DNA of 64,000 bases from Geothrix fuzhouensis (GTDB lineage Bacteria; Acidobacteriota; Holophagae; Holophagales; Holophagaceae): contig NZ_JANHMQ010000002.1 of assembly GCF_024609325.1 (NCBI RefSeq), positions 744,001 to 808,000 on the forward strand, given 5' to 3'. The notes under the pieces are model-generated. The model did no database searches. It saw only the letters and a list, made by a program, of their open reading frames with translations, and was not told where the DNA came from. The translations under genes and the position numbers were made by a program. Each line of letters starts with the position of its first letter. Positions within the stretch are counted from its first letter, which is position 1. Of this stretch, positions 39,448 to 47,174 are shown piece by piece.

Positions 39448-39496
39448 CAGCGAGGGACCCGCAGCCCACCCTTGGTCACCCTTTCAAGGAGAACTC

Positions 39497-40093
39497 ATGA
39501 ACCGCGCTCTGCTCGCCCTCCTGTTGGCGGCCTCCATGGTGGCCGTGGCCCAGGAACCCAAGACTACGCCTGCCGCTCCCAAGACCGCCGCCGAACTGAA
39601 AGCGGAGAAGAAGGCTGAGAAGAAGGCCAAGAAAGCGGAAGCGGAGAAGAAGGCGGCCGAGGCGAAGACTGCTGTCGCGAAGCCTGCCGCACCCAAGACC
39701 GCCGCTGAACTGAAAGCGGAGAAGAAAGCCGAAAAGAAGGCTGAGAAGGACGCCAAGAAGGCGGAAGCGGAGAAGAAGGCCGCGGAGGCCAAGGCTGCTC
39801 TCGCGAAGCCTGCTCCCGCACCTGCTGCGAAGCCCATCCCTGTGCCGGCTGCGGCTCCGAAGCCTGCTCCTGCACCCGCGCCAGCCGCCGCTGCGGCCGC
39901 GGCTGCCAAGACCGCTCCGGCCAGGACTGCGGCGACCTCTTCCGCCATCATCGCCAACAAGGACTCCAAGATCTACCACCGGGCCGACTGCAAACTCGCC
40001 TCGAAGATGAAGGACTCGAACCGGGTTTCCTTCGCCTCCGCCGCCGAGGCCGACAAGGCTGGCTACAAGGCCTGCAAGGTGTGCAAGCCCTGA
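39497..40093 (+). CDS. Secreted Lys/Ala repeat protein ending in an Ada-type Cys domain
   Basis: The 198-residue protein has a signal peptide (about 1-19) and two near-identical repeats beginning APKTAAELKAEKKAEKKA (about 27-62 and 69-108). A Pro/Ala linker follows (about 109-145). The C-terminal module (about 150-198), with YHRADC (Cys165) and ACKVCKP (Cys193, Cys196), matches the N-terminal metal-binding domain of Ada-type DNA repair proteins. AAGGAGA precedes the ATG. Lysine-rich repeats may bind anionic surfaces such as cell wall, LPS or DNA. Confidence 0.78.
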   Translation: MNRALLALLLAASMVAVAQEPKTTPAAPKTAAELKAEKKAEKKAKKAEAEKKAAEAKTAVAKPAAPKTAAELKAEKKAEKKAEKDAKKAEAEKKAAEAKAALAKPAPAPAAKPIPVPAAAPKPAPAPAPAAAAAAAAKTAPARTAATSSAIIANKDSKIYHRADCKLASKMKDSNRVSFASAAEADKAGYKACKVCKP

Positions 40094-40132
40094 TGGGCAG
40101 TCCTCAGTTCTCACGTTCCAGGGGAGGTTCCA

Positions 40133-40489
40133 ATGAAAGTGGTTCTGTGCTTGATGCTGGGTACTTCGCTAGCGCTCGTGGCGCAGGTTCCCAGCAAAGA
40201 TGAGCTGAAGGGCGCCGCGAATGCAGCGGTGGACAAGGGCCAAACCAAGGCGGACACCAAGGCTGATGAAGCCAAGGCGAAGGCTGACAAAAAGGCCGTG
40301 GACGCCAAGGCCAAGGCGGATGCCAAGGCCGGGTCGGTTCCCGTGGCCGGTGAACACGTGAAGGCCGCCACCGCCAAGGGTGAGGGTGCCGCAAAGACCG
40401 GCACCGACAAGGCCAAGGCCAAGTCAAGGAAGGGCACCACCAAAGGCGCCCAGAAGGCCAAGACCGTGACTGAAAAGGTCGCCAAGTAG
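40133..40489 (+). CDS. Secreted Lys/Ala-rich protein, third of the set
   Basis: The 118-residue protein has a signal peptide (about 1-18) and a mature part of almost only Ala, Lys, Asp, Thr and Gly with AKAKADKKA-type steps, predicted to be helical and highly basic. It lacks the Cys module of the preceding gene. A GGGGAGG ribosome site is present. It lies 39 bases downstream and ends just before a strong terminator, so the two genes are probably one transcript. The function is unknown. Confidence 0.72.
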   Translation: MKVVLCLMLGTSLALVAQVPSKDELKGAANAAVDKGQTKADTKADEAKAKADKKAVDAKAKADAKAGSVPVAGEHVKAATAKGEGAAKTGTDKAKAKSRKGTTKGAQKAKTVTEKVAK

Positions 40490-40501
40490 ACTTTGGTCCA
40501 A

Positions 40502-40543
40502 GCTGAGAAAAAAGGGCGCCATCCGGCGCCCTTTTTTCTCAGC
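40502..40543. terminator. Bidirectional Rho-independent terminator
   Basis: A perfect 19-bp inverted repeat (40502-40520 with 40525-40543) has the four-base loop ATCC. It carries an A-run on the left arm and a T-run on the right. It lies between the convergent Lys/Ala-rich gene and the araC-type gene and can end transcription from both sides. Confidence 0.95.
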
Positions 40544-40555
40544 AGAGGCTTTGCC

Positions 40556-41413
40556 TCACTTCTTGGGGAACTGCCGGTCGTAGGCTTCCTGGGCGTACTC
40601 GCTGGGGGGGACCCCGAAGCGGCGCTTGAAGGCACGGGTGAAGGCGCTGGCGTCATAGAAGCCGAGGATCTTCGCCACGTCGCTGGGGCGCTCGCCGTTG
40701 GCCAGCAGGGTGACGGCACGCTGGAGGCGCCGCTCGATGAGGTACTGGTGCGGCGTGGTGCTGGTGGCCTCGCGGAAGAGGCGGATGAAGTGGTCCGGGG
40801 TGCAACGGGCCATGGTGGCCAGCTCGGGCACGCTGTTCTTGGCGCCGATCTGGACTTCCATGTGATCCAGCACCAGCTGCAGGGTCGAACGGTTCAGGCG
40901 GTAGGGGAAGCGGCCCCGATCCTCCTTCTCTGTCAGGCGCGAAAGCTCGGCCCCCAGCAGGATGAGGAAGAGCTCCCGAGTCATGAGCTGCACGCCGTCG
41001 GGATTGGCCAGCTCCTGGGAGAAGATGCTGAACAGTTGCTTGAGGCTGAGGCTGCGCAGCACGGCGAAGCTGGATTCCTGCCACTTCCGCGGCGGATTCT
41101 GGAGCGCGGACAGCAGCGGCTCAGGGAAGGGGCCTTCCATGAACAACGCCGTGAAACCGAAGGGCGCGTTCGCATGGTGGCGCTTCAGGGTGTGCCCGAA
41201 GCCCGGCAGCAGCAGGGCCAGGTCGCCGGAGCGGATCACGCCCTCTTCGCGGTCCTCGCTGGTGCAGACGCGCACCGCATGTGTGGGCTGGAGCAGCGTC
41301 CAGGCATCCCGCGCGGGCAGCAGCTTCGTGGGGACCGGGTCCCGTTTGAGCACTGCCAGCCGAAGGGGGCCGCTGGTGTAGGTTTGGAGGTTCTTGGCTT
41401 CAGGTTCGCTCAT
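40556..41413 (-). CDS. AraC-family transcriptional regulator
   Basis: The 285-residue protein has an N-terminal cupin-like sensing region (about 20-150) and a C-terminal double helix-turn-helix DNA-binding domain (about 185-282). The second helix pair contains RPSDVAKILGFYDASAFTRAFKRRFG, the classic AraC signature. The ligand is unknown. Its promoter region (41414-41536) is A/T-rich and holds three evenly spaced GGAAA/TTTT words that could be its own operator. It is convergent with the Lys/Ala-rich secreted protein genes and upstream of no obvious target. Confidence 0.9.
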   Translation of the reverse strand: MSEPEAKNLQTYTSGPLRLAVLKRDPVPTKLLPARDAWTLLQPTHAVRVCTSEDREEGVIRSGDLALLLPGFGHTLKRHHANAPFGFTALFMEGPFPEPLLSALQNPPRKWQESSFAVLRSLSLKQLFSIFSQELANPDGVQLMTRELFLILLGAELSRLTEKEDRGRFPYRLNRSTLQLVLDHMEVQIGAKNSVPELATMARCTPDHFIRLFREATSTTPHQYLIERRLQRAVTLLANGERPSDVAKILGFYDASAFTRAFKRRFGVPPSEYAQEAYDRQFPKK

Positions 41414-41463
41414 GGCTCAGGAATAAACAGGCATGCCCATCGGGGCTATCCGGAAGGATGACA

Positions 41464-41518
41464 GGAAAACTTTTTGCAAGATGGGAAATTTTCACAAGCC
41501 TGGGCAGAAATTTTTTCC
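41464..41518. promoter_or_regulatory. Three phased GGAAA-TTTT words upstream of the araC-type gene
   Basis: GGAAAACTTTTT (41464-41475), GGAAATTTTC (41484-41493) and AGAAATTTTTTCC (41506-41518) lie 20 and 22 bases apart, two helical turns each. They are in the 123-base spacer before the araC-type start codon. Direct repeats at this spacing are typical of AraC binding sites; phased A/T runs could also bend DNA. Confidence 0.4.
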
Positions 41519-41536
41519 AGGGGTGGGAAACCCACG

Positions 41537-42234
<698 letters not shown>

Positions 42235-42235
<1 letters not shown>

Positions 42236-42471
42236 CACAACACCTCGATGGAGGCCTTCTCCATCACGGGATTGACCAGCAGCTTGTCGCACATGGCCTG
42301 GGCCTTGGCCTTCACCTCAGCCGGATCGGTGCCCGGGATGTCCATCTCGATGAGCCGGCCGATACGGACGTGTTCCACCTCGAAGGCGAAGCCGTGCAGT
42401 CCTTGTTCCACCGCTTTGCCCTGGGGATCCAGGATCCCCGGCTTCAACTGCACCGACACGCGCACCTTCAT
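42235..42471 (-). CDS. purS: Phosphoribosylformylglycinamidine synthase subunit PurS
   Basis: PurS is the 78-residue bridging subunit that holds PurQ on PurL and forms the ammonia channel. The start MKVRVSVQLKPGILDPQG and the LIEMDI segment are characteristic. It overlaps purQ by an ATGA at 42233-42236, the standard purSQ arrangement. GGAG-type bases precede the ATG. No purine riboswitch was recognised upstream. Confidence 0.94.
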
Positions 42472-42547
42472 GGAGCCCTCCGCCCCCCCAGTGTACCTGA
42501 GCGGCCCGGTGCCTGGCGGGTGAAGGGCGGCCAGAGAACCCCCAGAA

Positions 42548-42952
42548 TCAGGCCTTGTTCCGCGTCGGCGGACGTTCGGCGGCAGTCTTCGACTTTCGGT
42601 CCACCCCATCCCAGCGGTGGGCCTCCAGGTCCAGGTTGCCAAGATCATCCACCACGATGCCTTCGTCCCGCAGGCGGCCGATCTGCTCAAAGGCGCCCCA
42701 CCAGCGGCCCCGGCTGGGCACATAACCGCGGGTGTTCACCACGCGGTGCCAGGGCACGTCCGTGCCTTCGGGCAGGCCCGACAGCACCATGCCCACCTGG
42801 CGCGGGCGCTGGGGGAAACCCGCCAGCAAGGCCACCTGGCCGTAGGAGGCCAGACTGCCCTCCGGGATCCGCGCCACCACAGCCAGCACCGCCGCACGGA
42901 AATCCCGGGGCGGGGCCGAGGGCTCGATGCGTCTGGGGGACTTCGCAGCCAT
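42548..42952 (-). CDS. atl: Alkyltransferase-like protein (ATL), Trp in place of the active-site Cys
   Basis: The 134-residue protein has the methylguanine methyltransferase fold, but the catalytic PCHR motif reads PWHRV (67-71). The cysteine is replaced by tryptophan, as in E. coli YbaZ/Atl. Tyr37 in SYGQVA and Arg51 in PRQVG, which flips the base, are kept. ATL proteins bind bulky O6-alkylguanine and hand it to nucleotide excision repair instead of repairing it. The ATG at 42952 follows GGAG. The C-terminal tail (about 115-134) is Lys/Arg-rich. Confidence 0.9.
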   Translation of the reverse strand: MAAKSPRRIEPSAPPRDFRAAVLAVVARIPEGSLASYGQVALLAGFPQRPRQVGMVLSGLPEGTDVPWHRVVNTRGYVPSRGRWWGAFEQIGRLRDEGIVVDDLGNLDLEAHRWDGVDRKSKTAAERPPTRNKA

Positions 42953-42980
42953 TCGAAGGCTCCAAGGAAGGAAACGACTC

Positions 42981-43140
42981 ACGCAGAGGGTCGCAGAGGA
43001 AACGGAGGTTCGTGAAGGAAAGAGAAAGAGGTTCATCGCGTCCTTCCGGAGAAGGGTGAGCGTGGTTCACGGCAAGGTGGCCGCCGTCCCGGAAGCAACC
43101 ACTACCCCTCACCCTTCCGTCAAAGAACAAGATGTTTTTC
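42981..43140. other. Gene-free spacer with CGCAGAG words, flanking the structured element
   Basis: Together with 43361-43479 this fills the longest gene-free stretch (42953-43479) around copy 2 of the structured element. ACGCAGAGGGTCGCAGAGG (about 42981-42999) is tiled like the arms of the other inverted repeats. A weak partner, CCTCTGCAATCTCCGCGAGG, lies at about 43438-43457, so the structured element may again be nested in an outer inverted repeat. No protein-like frame is present. Confidence 0.4.
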
Positions 43141-43360
43141 GCCACCGATTACAGTGATTCCGCTGATGGCACCTCGGATGTTTCTCGCATGGGCCGGCCG
43201 AAGGCCGCTTCCGGCTCCGCCGGAAGTCATTGGGGGGCGCCAGGGTCGCGCATCCCCAGGAGGACACGCCCCTGACGCCCCCCATGGAGCCCATGCTGCC
43301 TCGGGACAGGGCCCATCTTTTTCATCACTCTTTTATCACTGCAATCACTGAAATCGGTGG
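43141..43360. repeat. Structured intergenic element, copy 2
   Basis: This copy aligns along its whole length with 27-231. Its terminal inverted repeats read CCACCGATTACAGTGATT and, on the other strand at the far end, CCACCGATTTCAGTGATT. It keeps GCATGGG/CCCATGC (43187-43193 with 43290-43296) and CTTCCGGC/GCCGGAAG with a different loop. In the third hairpin GGGGGGCG (43232-43239) pairs with CGCCCCCC (43276-43283). That stem has six G-C pairs where copy 1 has five, changed on both arms together. Confidence 0.75.
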
Positions 43361-43479
43361 CAATGACAGTCGGTTCATCACGCCAATTCGCCAAGAGCCA
43401 GAAAAGACCGCACGGCTTTTCTCGGCGTACCCCTATTCCCTCTGCAATCTCCGCGAGGGTTTCCGCTCCGGAGTTCGCT

Positions 43480-43842
43480 TCAGGCCTGAACGCCGGGGCG
43501 CTGGTCGGCGGGCACGCGGGAGCGGAAGCCGCCTTCATAGCTGTGCCAGTGGTCGAGGGATTCCTCGGGATAGGCCCAGCACCAGTAGCCATCGCCGGAA
43601 TCGAAATCCACGAGCCAGAGGCCCTTCACGTCGGCTTCCAGATCTTGCATGCTCTGCTGCCAGATCTCGACCAGCGTCTGCAGCCGATCGCGGAGGTTCT
43701 CGGCTCGGGCCTCGTCCTTGGCGTCCTCCGCGTGGGTGAGCTCCTCGGCGAGGCTCGCGGCAAGTGTGTAGACAGGTTCCGTCACGGCCCTCACCTGCGG
43801 CATCAGGGCCCGGGCTTCGTCGAGGGTGAAAATGCGGCCCAT
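43480..43842 (-). CDS. DUF2203-family protein
   Basis: The 120-residue protein matches the DUF2203 pattern: FTLDEARALMPQVRAVT at the N-terminus, a central helix pair, and the closing block with DFDSGDGYWCWAYPEE and W-H-Y-GG-R-P ordering. The family has no established function. The ATG at 43842 follows GGAGG. It is divergent from the lpxB operon with only 28 bases between the two starts, so a shared promoter region is likely. Confidence 0.85.
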   Translation of the reverse strand: MGRIFTLDEARALMPQVRAVTEPVYTLAASLAEELTHAEDAKDEARAENLRDRLQTLVEIWQQSMQDLEADVKGLWLVDFDSGDGYWCWAYPEESLDHWHSYEGGFRSRVPADQRPGVQA

Positions 43843-43870
43843 GGCGCCTCCATTGCTCCATGATAAGCCG

Positions 43871-44563
43871 ATGCGGTTCGTGCCCCAGATACCATCCAGT
43901 TTTGCCCCCGAATCCTGGCTCCCCTTCGCCCCCCTGGTGTTGCGGTGGGACGGCCAGCTGCACCCGGACTGGTCCCCCGCCGTCCGCCGGGGGCTGGCGG
44001 TCCATGCCATTCACCTGCCGGGCCAGGCTCCCGTGGCGGAGGCCCTGGCGGCCCTCCAGGCCACCCTGGGCCCGGATTTCCTCGTCCTGCCTGCCGCGCG
44101 CCCGGAGAATCGCGAGGCGGGCTTCCGCCTCCTGGGCCACCTGGAAACCTTGCTGGAGGCCACCAGCGGCCGGGGTGTGAAGCTGGCCCTGCGGATCGAA
44201 GGCGGGGCCGAGGCCGACGTGGTGGAGCTGCTCCGGCAGGCCCGGGCCGAAGCCGTGGGGTTCTGCTGGCACCCGGGCACCGCCGACGCCGAACTGCTCG
44301 CGGATCGTCTCTGGTGCGGCGTCTGCGCGCCAGGCTCTGATCTGCGCCCGCTCCAGAGGCTCGGCTACCGCTGGGACATGGCGCTGCCTGCCGAGGATCC
44401 TGCCACCTTCCGTGTTCAGGCCGCCGCGCTGGAAGCCGCCCATCCGCCGGTGCTCTTCCCCGCCGAGATGCCCGCCACCGCCCTGGGTCGCCCGGTGGTG
44501 CCCGATGACAGCGTGGTGTTTGGCAGGCACCTTTTAGCCGACGAGCCGCGAGACCCTTCATGA
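43871..44563 (+). CDS. Protein of unknown function encoded with lpxB
   Basis: The 230-residue protein has alternating strand-helix character (LVLRWDG, FLVLPAARP, KLALRIEGG, GFCWHPG) that suggests a TIM-barrel or similar alpha/beta fold. I recognise no catalytic motif. The ATG at 43871 is preferred over earlier in-frame starts that would run into the divergent gene. Its stop overlaps the lpxB start, so the two are translated together. A role in lipid A or sugar metabolism is only suggested by this coupling. It is not LpxI, whose motifs are absent. Confidence 0.7.
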   Translation: MRFVPQIPSSFAPESWLPFAPLVLRWDGQLHPDWSPAVRRGLAVHAIHLPGQAPVAEALAALQATLGPDFLVLPAARPENREAGFRLLGHLETLLEATSGRGVKLALRIEGGAEADVVELLRQARAEAVGFCWHPGTADAELLADRLWCGVCAPGSDLRPLQRLGYRWDMALPAEDPATFRVQAAALEAAHPPVLFPAEMPATALGRPVVPDDSVVFGRHLLADEPRDPS

Positions 44564-45705
44564 TCCAGTCCCTGCTTGTCATTGCCGGCGAAGATTCGGG
44601 CGATTTGCACGGCGCCGAGCTCCTGAGAGAGCTCAAAGCCCGCCGGCCCGACCTGCGGATCATCGGCGTGGGCGGCCCGCGCATGACGCCCTTCCTGGAC
44701 CGGAAGCTGGCGGACGTGAAGGATCTGGCCGTGGTGGGCTTCGTGGAGGTCATCAAGCACCTGCCGCGCCTCAACCGCCTCTTCCAGCAGATCCTGGCCG
44801 CCGCGCAGGAGGAGCACATCGCCGGCGCCCTGCTCATCGACTACCCGGGTTTCAACCTGCGCCTGGCCAGGGCCCTGCGGAAGCGGATGCCGGCTGTGTC
44901 GCTGCACCAGTATGTATGCCCCCAGGTGTGGGCCTGGAAGAAGGGGCGCATCCCCGAGCTGGGCACGGTGCTGAATACCCTCTATTGCCTCTTCGACTTT
45001 GAACCAGAGCTGTTCCGCGGCTACCCCGTGGATGCCCGCTTCGTGGGCCATCCCCTGGTGGAGGTGGTGAAGCCCGAGTGCGACCGCGCCACCTTCTTCG
45101 CAGAGACGGGCCTCGATCCTGCGCGGCCCTTGGTGGCCCTGCTGCCGGGCAGCCGCAAGGGCGAGATCGAGCGGCTGCTGCCGCCCATGGCCGAACTGGC
45201 CCGGCGCTGGCGCACGGCCCGGCCCGAGGTGCAGTGGGTCCTGCCCGTGGCGCCCACGCTGGAGCCCGCCTTCGTGCGCGCCCACCTGGGCCCAACGCAG
45301 GATCTGGCCCCAGTGACGCTGGTGCAGGACCGCCCGTACGCCGCCCGCGCCCACGCGGACGCGGCCCTGGTGGCCTCGGGCACCGCCACCCTGGAGACCG
45401 CCCTGCTGGGCACCCCCTTCGCCATCGCCTACAAGCTGAACGCCCTCACCTATCAAATGGCCAAGCGCTTCGTGAAAGTCCCCCACTTCGGCCTCGCCAA
45501 CGTCGTGGCTCACCGCGAAGTGGCCCCCGAGCTGCTGCAGGGCGAGGTCAACCCCGAGCGGCTGGGCGTGGAACTGACGCGGCTGCTGGAGCCCGACACC
45601 GCCCGCCGCATCCGTGCCGAGCTGGGGGAGGTGCGTGGCCACCTAGGTGAACCCGGCGCCGCTGGCCGGGTGGCCGAGGATCTGCTCCACAAGCTGGGCG
45701 TGTGA
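44560..45705 (+). CDS. lpxB: Lipid-A-disaccharide synthase
   Basis: LpxB joins UDP-2,3-diacylglucosamine and lipid X to make the lipid A disaccharide at the inner membrane. The 381-residue GT-B protein has AGEDSGDLHGA at 7-17, QYVCPQVWAWK near 120, LLPGSRKGEI near 195, and SGTATLETALLGTP near 270, all LpxB signatures. The ATG at 44560 overlaps the previous stop. Its presence shows an outer membrane with lipid A. Other lpx genes are not in the window. Confidence 0.95.
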   Translation: MIQSLLVIAGEDSGDLHGAELLRELKARRPDLRIIGVGGPRMTPFLDRKLADVKDLAVVGFVEVIKHLPRLNRLFQQILAAAQEEHIAGALLIDYPGFNLRLARALRKRMPAVSLHQYVCPQVWAWKKGRIPELGTVLNTLYCLFDFEPELFRGYPVDARFVGHPLVEVVKPECDRATFFAETGLDPARPLVALLPGSRKGEIERLLPPMAELARRWRTARPEVQWVLPVAPTLEPAFVRAHLGPTQDLAPVTLVQDRPYAARAHADAALVASGTATLETALLGTPFAIAYKLNALTYQMAKRFVKVPHFGLANVVAHREVAPELLQGEVNPERLGVELTRLLEPDTARRIRAELGEVRGHLGEPGAAGRVAEDLLHKLGV

Positions 45706-45722
45706 CCGCAAACGAAAGAACG

Positions 45723-45795
45723 GGCCACGAGGAACACTAAGGGCACAAGAAAGAAGGATTTTCTCTGTGGGCTTTGTGTTCTTCGTGGCTGGTTT
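45723..45795. repeat. Word-tiled inverted repeat, CCACGAGGAACAC type
   Basis: Just after lpxB, GCCACGAGGAACAC (45724-45737) faces GTGTTCTTCGTGGC (45776-45789), which pairs with one mismatch. Inner words GGGCACAAGAAAG and CTGTGGGCTTTG extend the stem. Similar elements are known as false short proteins in many genomes. Confidence 0.7.
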
Positions 45796-45950
45796 TCTCT
45801 GAGCCTGGCCCCTCCCGTTCGACCTGCGTTTCATACCGATCAGAAGAGAACCGACCCGGCGATCCGCTATGGGAGTATGGTTCTCCGAACTCTCACAGAC
45901 GGCAGGCTCATGGCGGGTTGGCCGTCTGGTACAAAGTTAGGAGCCACACC

Positions 45951-46385
45951 ATGTATCAACACCACTTTCGAGCGGCAATGGCATCTCTAATCCTGGTCTC
46001 TGCCTTTGCTTGTGCTCCCGCTGTTCTTACCCAATCGTATCCACGCGGATTAGATATTTCAGGAGAACTCATCACATATGGTGAGCCTGAAATCACCTTG
46101 GTTAGCCTAAGCGTTAAGCGCCAAGACAAGGCCCCTTCGTGGAATGCTGAATTCGAAGATGGTACAAGGGCGGAAATCATTGCTGAAGACATTCCAGGCT
46201 TGACCATTCTGAAATGGAAGGTCGATAAGGAACGCATGACGACCCTCACAAAAGTCCCTTACAAACTCCGAGTCGCGAACGGGAGTGCCACATTCGACAC
46301 GACCGTTTCATTCAGTTCTGCCGGTAGAGACTTCTCGGGTCAAACACTGTTAAAAGTGGTCACGCAGCTAGTTATTAGCCATTGA
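45951..46385 (+). CDS. Putative lipoprotein of unknown function (lower-GC pair, first gene)
   Basis: The 144-residue protein has a signal peptide with a possible lipobox around Cys20 (SAFACAP), so lipid anchoring in the envelope is likely. The mature part is beta-strand-like. TTAGGAG precedes the ATG. Base composition is clearly lower in GC than the neighbouring genes and uses codons such as TTA and AGA that are rare elsewhere in the window, which suggests recent acquisition. The CAPAVLT segment recurs as CAPAILT in the next gene. Confidence 0.68.
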   Translation: MYQHHFRAAMASLILVSAFACAPAVLTQSYPRGLDISGELITYGEPEITLVSLSVKRQDKAPSWNAEFEDGTRAEIIAEDIPGLTILKWKVDKERMTTLTKVPYKLRVANGSATFDTTVSFSSAGRDFSGQTLLKVVTQLVISH

Positions 46386-46561
46386 AAGCTCCTAATCTCT
46401 CGCTTAATTCGAACCCCGCCTGCATGGCCTTTCGTGCTTTCGCAACATCTCGCTTCCTCGGCTCAACTAATCGCCTCGGCGCAGGCGGGGCCGGTTTGTT
46501 TTACTCGCCTGGCGCTCTCACTCAGTCCCCATTCAAGGGGCCATACCGGAAAGGACTGCTC

Positions 46562-47035
46562 ATGAGTCTCCGAGGTGCCACTTCAGTCTGCCTTGGGTTG
46601 CTGTCGCTTACAGGCTGCGCGCCAGCCATCCTGACGGTTGCGAATATGACCATTCCGAGGAGCCTCTATTTCCACCCGGTTAAAGGCCCAATCCTCGATC
46701 AATATCCCAACACTGTGGTTGCTGGGTCCGCCAGTGGGCTTACGTCTGGTTCAATTTCCATGAAATTACCCACCGGTGAATCCTGCAAAGGCGAGTGGAG
46801 CCCTGTCCCCCAAACGCAATCTGAAACGGGCCTCTCCAGTGACTGGGATCTCATCTACGGGCAGGGCTATTTCCTGAAAAACATCCAGGGATCGAGAAAC
46901 CGAGTGAAGGCCAAGCTGGTTGGAGACAAGGGCTCTGAAATTCTGGCTGAGTTCTACCGGCATTCCGAACACGAAGCCACTTTGCAAGGTGTGGCCAAGG
47001 ACTCCGCTGGGAATGTATACAAAATTACGAATTGA
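46562..47035 (+). CDS. Putative lipoprotein of unknown function (lower-GC pair, second gene)
   Basis: The 157-residue protein has a clear lipobox, LTGC at about 16-19, after a short signal peptide. The mature region contains Gly/Ser-rich strands and GSISMKLPTGESCKGEW, a pattern seen in small lipoproteins that bind or display ligands. AAAGGA lies before the ATG at 46562. Composition is again lower in GC than the surroundings. It follows its partner gene by about 175 bases that contain an inverted repeat, so the two may be separate transcripts. Confidence 0.7.
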   Translation: MSLRGATSVCLGLLSLTGCAPAILTVANMTIPRSLYFHPVKGPILDQYPNTVVAGSASGLTSGSISMKLPTGESCKGEWSPVPQTQSETGLSSDWDLIYGQGYFLKNIQGSRNRVKAKLVGDKGSEILAEFYRHSEHEATLQGVAKDSAGNVYKITN

Positions 47036-47062
47036 GCCCGATCCTTCACTCGATTCGGGCTC
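47034..47062 (+). terminator. Stem-loop after the second lipoprotein gene
   Basis: GAGCCCGA (47034-47041) pairs perfectly with TCGGGCTC (47055-47062) and overlaps the stop codon of the lipoprotein gene. No T-run follows, so it is at most a weak intrinsic terminator. Confidence 0.5.
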
Positions 47063-47174
47063 ATCCTGCACGGCCTACCACGCTGTGCGCTTCCCCCTGT
47101 TTCCACTGCCGCACTGAGCCCTGACCCAATCTTCCACGCCCCCATGATCGGGGCCTACCCAAGAGGGGGTCTCC

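Noticed and set aside
45643-45834. Short minus-strand frame containing ATKNTKPTEK across the lpxB 3' end
   Set aside because: It is a translation of the word-tiled inverted repeat, a well-known source of false small proteins.
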